Below, one piece after another: positions 8,214 through 13,398 of a DNA stretch of 13,398 bases (positions within the stretch are counted from its first letter, which is position 1; each line of letters starts with the position of its first letter). The stretch lies in the NCBI GenBank assembly GCA_025774735.1, contig JALGZU010000039.1, positions 1 through 13,398 of the forward strand. Reading direction: 5' to 3'. This stretch comes from a candidate division LCP-89 bacterium. Its GTDB lineage: Bacteria > Electryoneota > B3-LCP. The translations under genes were made by a program, and so were the position numbers. Below the pieces are notes generated by a model that worked only from the letters and a program-made list of their open reading frames with translations, ran no database searches and had not been told where the DNA came from.

Positions 8214-8255
8214 ATAAAGAGTTGTAAAGGTAGGGGCGGCCCGGCGGGTCGCCCT
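8187..8255 (+). repeat. Tail-plus-terminator direct repeat, copy A
   Basis: These 69 bases match 12174-12242 at 67 positions. They run from the last codons (NGKMILMK), through the TAG stop, across the non-coding spacer and into the terminator hairpin. One mismatch is in a codon (ATC against ATA, both Ile) and one is in the spacer. Confidence 0.9.
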
Positions 8256-8261
8256 TTTTTT
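8234..8261 (+). terminator. Rho-independent terminator after the C25 peptidase gene
   Basis: The stem GGGCGGCCC (8234-8242) pairs with GGGTCGCCC (8246-8254), with one G-T wobble and a 3-base GGC loop. Seven T residues follow (8255-8261). It begins 21 bases past the stop codon. Confidence 0.92.
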
Positions 8262-8350
8262 ATTTCGTACTATTGAATGAAAATAGTAGACCGCAGATTT
8301 ATTATTTTTAGTGAGTTAATACAAAAATTTTCGTCAAATATGGATTTTAC

Positions 8351-8379
8351 TTGACAAACAGGAAAATAATCATTATATT
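8351..8379 (+). promoter_or_regulatory. Sigma-70-type promoter of the beta-helix gene
   Basis: TTGACA (8351-8356), a 17-base spacer and TATATT (8374-8379) are consensus-like and identical in both boxes and spacing to the promoter at 2250. The leader would be about 41 bases. The -35 box sits inside GATTTTACTTGA (8343-8354), which recurs exactly at the next promoter. Confidence 0.85.
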
Positions 8380-8426
8380 TTAATAACTCGAAATTACAAA
8401 GCGCAATTCAAAAAACTGGTGGTAAA

Positions 8427-11400
8427 GTGTTGAGGAAGTTATTTCTCGCCTTGTTATTGGGAGGGCTGGCGGCTACTGTCATAACGGCAGAGACAATCAT
8501 CCCAGGAGGATATGTTTCCGGGACTTGGGAAGCATCCGGTTCACCTTATTTAGTCGAAGGATGGATTACAGTTCATGATGACTCATCTCTTATTATAGAA
8601 TCCGGTGTAGAAGTGATTTTCCAGGGGTATTATAGATTTATCATTAATGGATACTTCGAAGCGATAGGGACTGAAAGCGATTCCATCCTCTTCACTGCAG
8701 CGGATACGAGTGAAGGATGGTGGGGATTAAGGTTTAATGAGGCGCAAGATAGCTGTCAGATAGCTTACAGTATCGTCGAGCGTGGATATCCATTCTCTGA
8801 TGGTGGAGGTATTTACTGCCAGGAAACTGATATTTTAATTATTGGCAATTGCACCGTACGAAATAATTCACCTCACGGTATCAATTGCGTTTTTTCTAAT
8901 CCAATAATAAATCAATGTCTTGTTTACAACAATTGGGGTAAAGGTCTGAATTTCGCAGGATGCGATACCATATTAATATCAGAATGCACAATTTGTCAGA
9001 ACGGTCCATCCTTTGCGATCGATTTGAATAATTACTCATACGCAACCATTGAGAATAGCATAATTGAAGATAATGAATATGCCGGTATTCATGTTCAACA
9101 ATCAGAGATAAATATTAGCAATTGTGATATATTGAGAAACGGTCACTTTGGAATATTTTCTTCCGATTCTTACATGATGGTGACAGATTGTATTATTAGC
9201 GATAATGTCTCAACCGGTATCCAGCTGTGTGGAGGTTCCGGAGAGTACATCAGTCGCTGCATCGTCAGTAACAATGGATATGGTGGAATAAGTAAAGACC
9301 CCGGTTCGCTAAGTTTCCTTATAAACTGTACAATAAGCGGAAATTATGGATGGGGGATTGGTTTGCACAGCGCCAGTCAACATATCAGAAATTCTATTAT
9401 CGAGGGTACGGAAATAGGGACAGGAATCTATTTCGACGACTCTCCAGCATCCTCTGTTAAATATTGTGACTTATATGATAATGATGGGGGAAGCTTTGGA
9501 GGATCCCCTCCTCCTGAATTAGGTATAATTACAACGATTAACAATAACGGAGATTCATGCGATGTTTTCAAGAACATATTTTTAGACCCATTATTCTATT
9601 CAACGGCAGGAGATTCAGCATTTCATTTAACAGAGAATTCTCCCTGCATAGATGCAGGTGATCCTTCAAGCCTCCCTGATCCAGATGGAACGATAACAGA
9701 CATGGGGGCTATATACTTCGACCAATCTGGTTCGGGTGTCCATGTTGAGGGTTATTGTTATCTCCAAAATCAAACCAATCACCAATTTACCAAGGTCTTA
9801 TTTATAGCGGATTCGCCCAGTGCCCAAACAGATTCAACCTTCACATACAATACAGGCTACTATAACTTATATTTGACACCAGGATTTTACGATGTGTACT
9901 ACATGCATGATGGATATATCACAGGTGTATTATTGGATCAAAATTGCACTGGATCGATAAGTCTCCCTGAAATAACGCTGGTTCCTGAAGTTCCAATGTA
10001 CAATATAGGGGGACAACTCAGCGGAGTTTTAGAAGAGGCAATCTATTTTGTGGAGGATGACATTTCAGTTATGGCGGGTGATTCGCTGATTATAGAACCG
10101 GGAGCCGTATTTCGCTTTACAGGCGATTTTGGTTTTAATATTGATGGATACCTGTACGCCGCAGGAACCGAATCTGACTCGATAAAATTTATATCGGATA
10201 ATTGGTTAATGCCGTGGAATGGTATTGATCTTAATTCATCTTCGGGTGACACTTGTAAATTTGAGTATTGCCTGGTTTCAGGAAGTGATGAACATGGTAT
10301 TTATATCATTTCCGGGAGTCCCTCCTTGTCCAACTCAACTATCAAGAATAATTGGGCATATTCAATGGGAGGCGGGTTGTACTGCGGTAATGATTCAGAT
10401 CCAACAGTAACCAATTGTACAATAAATGGAAACTTTTCTACAGGTTATGGCGCAGGTATATATTGCGGCGAGGGTTGTAGTGCTAGTTTTTTAGATTGCG
10501 ATATCAATGATAATCAGGGAAGTGGTGGTGTATATATTGACCACTGTGCTCCCAGTTTTGAAAACTGTACGATTAACGAAAATCTTTTTGGTCTTCTTAT
10601 GTCAGATTTTGCTGCACCTGTATTTATAAATTGCCAGATCAATTATAATAGCGGTGGAGGTATGAGATTGCTTTGGGACTGTACGCCATCTTTTTATGAC
10701 TGTGATATACTTTATAATACAGCTGGTGAAGGTGGCGGAATAAATGTGAGGTGGCGATGCAATGCCTATTTTGAAAGGTGCATCGTTAGCGAGAACACTG
10801 CGGATGAGGGTGGTGGTATCTACTGTTTTGATTCATCCCCAACCTTCATCAAGTGCTCAATCAATAGGAATACAGCTAATTACGGAGGAGGAATAAAAAT
10901 TTGTCAAGATGCCTATCAAGATAGCACACATCCATACTTCGAGGATTGTGAGTTCATCGAAAATACCGCTAATGTTTGGGGAGGAGGAATACGCTGCGGT
11001 TTAGTTGCGGGATATCCAAGTATTTCAACGTTTAGGCGATGCGTTTTAGCAGGGAATTCTCCAGAAACTTTCCAGGGAAGTTGGAATATTATAGAAATGG
11101 ATAATTGCACCATTACAGACAGTTACGACGACAATCTGTATTTAGGTGAAGGGATGCAATTATACGCTACCAACTCTATTTTTTCCTTCGCGACGACTGG
11201 GGTAGGAATCGCATTTGTGAGTAGCTATTCATCCTATATAAGCTATTGTAATTTCTACGGTAATGCCGCAGGTTCTTTTTCGGGGGCAGCTCCGCCCAAT
11301 CTGGGTCAATTGGTATCAGTTAACGCTAATGGTGATTCGTGTGACATATATAACAACATATTTCTCGATCCATTATATCTTTACAGAGAACAAAACGACT

Positions 11401-12200
11401 ACCGCCTGCAGTGGGGATCGCCATGCATTGACGCGGGCGATCCGGATCCACAATATAACGATCCGGATGGAACGGTAGCCGATATGGGAGCCTTTTATTT
11501 CAATCAGAATGAACCAGTGCAGGTTTTCTTAACACCTTATAATGCACCGATTATCGTTCCTCCCGAAGGTGGAAGTTTTGATTATGGCATTCAGGTGGTG
11601 AATATAAGTGGCCAAACTCATCAGCTGGATGTTTGGTTAAATGTACTTTTACCTGACGGAAGTTTATTGGGTCCATTAGTCGGGCCTGTTCCGCTAGCGA
11701 TGCCGCCAGGTTTTAACGGATTTAGGGAAAGAACTCAGGCCGTACCAGCTGGTGCACCCGCGGGAACATATACTTACCAAGCTTGGGTCGGTATTCACCC
11801 TGTGGAACCTTGGCACCACGACAGCTTTATATTCTCAAAGTTGGGATCGGACGGATCGGATGCCTTTTCCGGTTGGAGCAATCATGGGGATCCTTTCGAA
11901 AACTGGCTGACCAGCGAGGAACTAGTCATTATACCCTCAAGCTATTCACTAGATCAGAACTATCCTAATCCATTTAATCCATTTACGGTGATCAATTTTC
12001 AGCTACCGGAAGCCTGTTTTGTGGAATTAGTCATCTACGACATCTCCGGCCGCATGGTGGCCGAACTGGCTGACGGCTGGCGGGATGCAGGCTATCACGA
12101 AGTCAGCTTCGATGCCTCTGGGCTGTCGTCAGGAGTGTACATTTACTGGTTGAAAGCCGGAGCCTATAGTGCGAATGGAAAAATGATACTGATGAAGTAG
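8427..12200 (+). CDS. Giant secreted right-handed parallel beta-helix protein with duplicated halves and T9SS sorting tail
   Basis: The product has 1257 residues. The start is taken as GTG 8427, with TTG 8430 an equally possible start; only a weak GGTGG (8418-8422) precedes it and no ATG is near. Residues 1-21 are a signal peptide (ending VITA). The first half (22-433) opens with a cap-like segment (DSSLIIESGVEVIFQG, GTESDSILFT), has beta-helix coils with recurring xCxIxxN units, and closes with GDSCDVFKNIFLDP, SPCIDAGDP and DPDGTITDMGAIYF. Residues 437-519 resemble a carboxypeptidase regulatory-like beta-sandwich. The second half (524-1026) repeats the plan (DSLIIEPGAVFRFTG, GTESDSIKF, then GDSCDIYNNIFLDP, SPCIDAGDP, DPDGTVADMGAFYF) with extra GGGIYC coils. 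Residues 1030-1140 are the shared module, and the T9SS domain starts at YPNPFNP (1179). Such helices are often carbohydrate-binding, carbohydrate-degrading or adhesive. No lyase active site was recognised, so a structural or adhesive role is only inferred. The head is strikingly AT-rich compared with its own 3' end and its neighbours. Confidence 0.9.
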   Translation: MLRKLFLALLLGGLAATVITAETIIPGGYVSGTWEASGSPYLVEGWITVHDDSSLIIESGVEVIFQGYYRFIINGYFEAIGTESDSILFTAADTSEGWWGLRFNEAQDSCQIAYSIVERGYPFSDGGGIYCQETDILIIGNCTVRNNSPHGINCVFSNPIINQCLVYNNWGKGLNFAGCDTILISECTICQNGPSFAIDLNNYSYATIENSIIEDNEYAGIHVQQSEINISNCDILRNGHFGIFSSDSYMMVTDCIISDNVSTGIQLCGGSGEYISRCIVSNNGYGGISKDPGSLSFLINCTISGNYGWGIGLHSASQHIRNSIIEGTEIGTGIYFDDSPASSVKYCDLYDNDGGSFGGSPPPELGIITTINNNGDSCDVFKNIFLDPLFYSTAGDSAFHLTENSPCIDAGDPSSLPDPDGTITDMGAIYFDQSGSGVHVEGYCYLQNQTNHQFTKVLFIADSPSAQTDSTFTYNTGYYNLYLTPGFYDVYYMHDGYITGVLLDQNCTGSISLPEITLVPEVPMYNIGGQLSGVLEEAIYFVEDDISVMAGDSLIIEPGAVFRFTGDFGFNIDGYLYAAGTESDSIKFISDNWLMPWNGIDLNSSSGDTCKFEYCLVSGSDEHGIYIISGSPSLSNSTIKNNWAYSMGGGLYCGNDSDPTVTNCTINGNFSTGYGAGIYCGEGCSASFLDCDINDNQGSGGVYIDHCAPSFENCTINENLFGLLMSDFAAPVFINCQINYNSGGGMRLLWDCTPSFYDCDILYNTAGEGGGINVRWRCNAYFERCIVSENTADEGGGIYCFDSSPTFIKCSINRNTANYGGGIKICQDAYQDSTHPYFEDCEFIENTANVWGGGIRCGLVAGYPSISTFRRCVLAGNSPETFQGSWNIIEMDNCTITDSYDDNLYLGEGMQLYATNSIFSFATTGVGIAFVSSYSSYISYCNFYGNAAGSFSGAAPPNLGQLVSVNANGDSCDIYNNIFLDPLYLYREQNDYRLQWGSPCIDAGDPDPQYNDPDGTVADMGAFYFNQNEPVQVFLTPYNAPIIVPPEGGSFDYGIQVVNISGQTHQLDVWLNVLLPDGSLLGPLVGPVPLAMPPGFNGFRERTQAVPAGAPAGTYTYQAWVGIHPVEPWHHDSFIFSKLGSDGSDAFSGWSNHGDPFENWLTSEELVIIPSSYSLDQNYPNPFNPFTVINFQLPEACFVELVIYDISGRMVAELADGWRDAGYHEVSFDASGLSSGVYIYWLKAGAYSANGKMILMK
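8490..9725 (+). repeat. Internal duplication in the beta-helix gene, first half
   Basis: It encodes residues 22-433: a cap, beta-helix coils, and a closing block with GDSCD (375-379), NIFLDPL (383-389), SPCIDAGDP (405-413) and DPDGT. The same order of blocks returns in the second half, so one ancestral unit was doubled. The match is clear in protein but much weaker in DNA, so the event is old. Confidence 0.75.
9996..11504 (+). repeat. Internal duplication in the beta-helix gene, second half
   Basis: It encodes residues 524-1026. The cap (DSLIIEPGAVFRFTG, GTESDSIKF) and the closing block (GDSCD 969-973, NIFLDPL 977-983, SPCIDAGDP 998-1006, DPDGT 1012-1016) match the first half. This half is about 90 residues longer, with extra coils of the GGGIYC type similar to chlamydial polymorphic outer-membrane-protein repeats. 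Confidence 0.75.
11514..11846 (+). other. Shared pre-sorting-domain module, copy in the beta-helix protein
   Basis: It encodes residues 1030-1140. Landmarks are LTPYNAPIIVPPEGGSFDYG, VLLPDGSLLGPLVGPV, RERTQAVPAGAPAGTYTY and DSFIFSKLG. GGSF to R-x-RTQ is 52 residues and from there to GTY 13, as in the other copies. It is the most divergent copy, with RER in place of RDR and FDYG in place of FDFN. Confidence 0.75.
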
Positions 12201-12242
12201 ATAGAGAGTTGTAAAGGTAGGGGCGGCCCGGCGGGTCGCCCT
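12174..12242 (+). repeat. Tail-plus-terminator direct repeat, copy B
   Basis: This is the partner of 8187-8255, with 67 of 69 bases identical, spanning the last codons, the TAG stop, the spacer and the terminator stem. Upstream, a second well-conserved patch (12038-12076 against 8051-8089) is identical at 36 of 39 bases. The DNA between the two patches is noticeably more diverged. Confidence 0.9.
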
Positions 12243-12250
12243 ATTTTATT
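12221..12250 (+). terminator. Rho-independent terminator after the beta-helix gene
   Basis: The stem GGGCGGCCC (12221-12229) pairs with GGGTCGCCC (12233-12241), the same hairpin as after the peptidase gene. The trailing TATTTTATT is a poorer T tract than that copy's seven T residues, so termination may be less complete here. Confidence 0.82.
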
Positions 12251-12287
12251 AATCAATCCAAAAAAATGCCCGCGTTTCCGATTTTAC

Positions 12288-12316
12288 TTGATTTCGGTCA
12301 TTCATTTCATTATATT
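12288..12316 (+). promoter_or_regulatory. Sigma-70-type promoter of the FG-GAP propeller gene
   Basis: TTGATT (12288-12293), a 17-base spacer and TATATT (12311-12316). The expected leader of about 44 bases is close to that of the propeller and beta-helix genes. The flanking GATTTTACTTGA (12280-12291) is identical to the sequence around the -35 box of the beta-helix promoter. Confidence 0.75.
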
Positions 12317-12366
12317 AAAGTGATAGACTAAATAATCTCAAGAATTGTGTTTAATTGGAGGACGTC

Positions 12367-13398
12367 ATGAGACGGTTTGCATTTAGCAATGTTTTTACAT
12401 GGATTCTCTGTACTCTGCTTCTGACTTTCGCCGGCACGTCCGTTCATGCCATTGAATACGCCGAGTCTTCCGGGGGGCTCTCGGAGCCGCAGTGGGAAGG
12501 CGGCCGCTCCGAAATCGAGATGGCGGATATCGACTTGGACGGTAACATCGATATGGTCGCCATCGGAGATCACGGATCGCCTTACATCAATACCGATGAA
12601 CACGGCATCATGGTCTACTTCGGCAACGGCGAAGGGCGCTGGTCGGTCTTTCAGTACGGCAATTTCGGTTACGGCGGCATCTGCGTCGGTGACGCCAATG
12701 ACGATGGATTTCCGGACGTAGGATACGGCATGCACCACGATTATTCGTCGAACGATCTCGGCGACCAGTTGATCGAAGTGGCTCTGGGCGACGGCACTGG
12801 AATGTTCTGGACGCCCTGGGATGATAACCTGGCCAGCCAGGGGGAAAGCTACGGCATGTTCGCCACCGATTTCGGCGACGTGGACAACGACGGCGACCTG
12901 GACATCGCCGCGACTTCGTTCGGGTACGGCAATCCGCTGATGGTCTATCTGAACGATGGTGACGGCACCTGGACCCACAGTCAGGCGGTCACCGACGGTA
13001 ACTGCGGTATGCACGTTGTCTTCGGCGATATCAATAAAGATGGCAATCTGGATGTGGTTACCTCCTTCCAGAACGGATCGATCTTTTTCGGCTACGGCAA
13101 CGGCCAGTTCTACAATGCCCATTACAACATTTCAAGCACTTATCTGAGCGGTATCGCGCTGGGGGATGTGGACAACGACGGGGGTATGGACCTGGCTTAT
13201 GTTAGCGGCGGAGGCGTGAAGGTTTACGTCTTCGACGAAACCACCACCCAGTGGATCGACTTTACCGGAACTCTGCCCGCGAGTGGCTATGAGATGGCCC
13301 AGCTGTACGACATGAACTCCGACGGGTTCTGCGACGTGGCCGCCGGCGGCGACGGGCACGTCAGCGTCTGGACCGGGGACGGCGCCGGTAACTGGACC
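12367..13398 (+). CDS. Secreted FG-GAP/VCBS-repeat beta-propeller protein (3' end outside window)
   Basis: ATG 12367 follows a strong GGAGGA (12357-12362). The frame is open for 344 codons to the last base, so the C-terminus is missing. Residues 1-28 form a signal peptide (cleavage expected after SVHA). Six calcium-loop motifs of the D-x-[DN]-x-D-G-x-x-D type follow: D54-D62 (DIDLDGNID), D109-D117 (DANDDGFPD), D171-D179 (DVDNDGDLD), D221-D229 (DINKDGNLD), D267-D275 (DVDNDGGMD) and D315-D323 (DMNSDGFCD). They are spaced 46-62 residues apart, as expected for blades of an integrin-alpha-like seven-bladed propeller. The likely role is calcium-stabilised binding or structure at the surface; the ligand is unknown. 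Its promoter and leader match those of its T9SS-cargo neighbours, so a sorting tail beyond the window edge is expected but not seen. Confidence 0.9.
   Translation, partial: MRRFAFSNVFTWILCTLLLTFAGTSVHAIEYAESSGGLSEPQWEGGRSEIEMADIDLDGNIDMVAIGDHGSPYINTDEHGIMVYFGNGEGRWSVFQYGNFGYGGICVGDANDDGFPDVGYGMHHDYSSNDLGDQLIEVALGDGTGMFWTPWDDNLASQGESYGMFATDFGDVDNDGDLDIAATSFGYGNPLMVYLNDGDGTWTHSQAVTDGNCGMHVVFGDINKDGNLDVVTSFQNGSIFFGYGNGQFYNAHYNISSTYLSGIALGDVDNDGGMDLAYVSGGGVKVYVFDETTTQWIDFTGTLPASGYEMAQLYDMNSDGFCDVAAGGDGHVSVWTGDGAGNWT

Noticed and set aside
8268..8288. Inverted repeat TACTATT-N7-AATAGTA in the peptidase/beta-helix intergenic gap
   Set aside because: Seven-base arms in AT-rich DNA are expected by chance, and it lies 63 bases upstream of the -35 box with no second copy near the other promoters.
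8800..11100. Regular short periodicity that could suggest a CRISPR array or tandem repeat locus
   Set aside because: The periodicity is in the protein (beta-helix coils of about 22-25 residues); the DNA units are not identical and the frame is open throughout.
12328..13122. Open frame on the - strand (264 codons) opposite the FG-GAP gene
   Set aside because: It lies antisense to the calcium-loop repeats, its repetitive Val/Ile/Asp composition is the reverse complement of the Asp-rich loops, and its 5' end would fall inside the opposing gene.

Overview
The window reads as bacterial chromosome from a free-living member of the FCB superphylum. The proteins end in type IX secretion system (T9SS) sorting domains carrying the [YF]PNPFNP signature. 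However, the promoters look like plain sigma-70 sites (TTGACA, 17 bp, TATATT) rather than the TAnnTTTG boxes of true Bacteroidota. An uncultured sister lineage (Zixibacteria, KSB1, Eisenbacteria or Marinimicrobia type) is therefore a reasonable guess, but the sequence alone cannot fix it. All genes lie on the + strand. Most of the window is moderately GC-rich, but the long third secreted-protein gene is clearly AT-rich in its head.

Layout: (1) 1-423 is the 3' end of a secreted protein gene, closed by a strong hairpin terminator. (2) 573-2117 encodes an integral-membrane family 39 glycosyltransferase with its own terminator. (3) 2328-5237 encodes a secreted LVIVD-type beta-propeller protein. 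(4) 5487-8213 encodes a secreted gingipain-family (C25) cysteine peptidase with a visible His/Cys pair. (5) 8427-12200 encodes a giant right-handed parallel beta-helix protein made of two duplicated halves. (6) 12367 to the window end is the N-terminal part of an FG-GAP/VCBS beta-propeller protein, still open at the edge. No RNA genes, CRISPR arrays, insertion sequences or integrases were seen. No intergenic gap exceeds 300 bases.

How it fits together: the fragment at the left edge and the three complete secreted proteins share one C-terminal architecture behind unrelated heads. It is a module of about 110 residues (GGSFDFN ... RDRTQ ... GTYTY, with identical internal spacing in the three complete copies), a linker of 37-39 residues, and a T9SS sorting domain with exactly 78 residues from the first residue of [YF]PNPFNP to the terminal Lys in all four. 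The head varies (LVIVD propeller, protease, beta-helix), so the locus behaves as a tandem set of surface proteins with exchangeable heads on a common tail. Each complete secreted-protein gene has its own promoter, spaced 17 bp, and its own terminator, so this is an array of single-gene units, not an operon. The last 69 bases spanning the stop codon and terminator are 67/69 identical between genes 4 and 5, suggesting recent copying or conversion of a tail-plus-terminator cassette.
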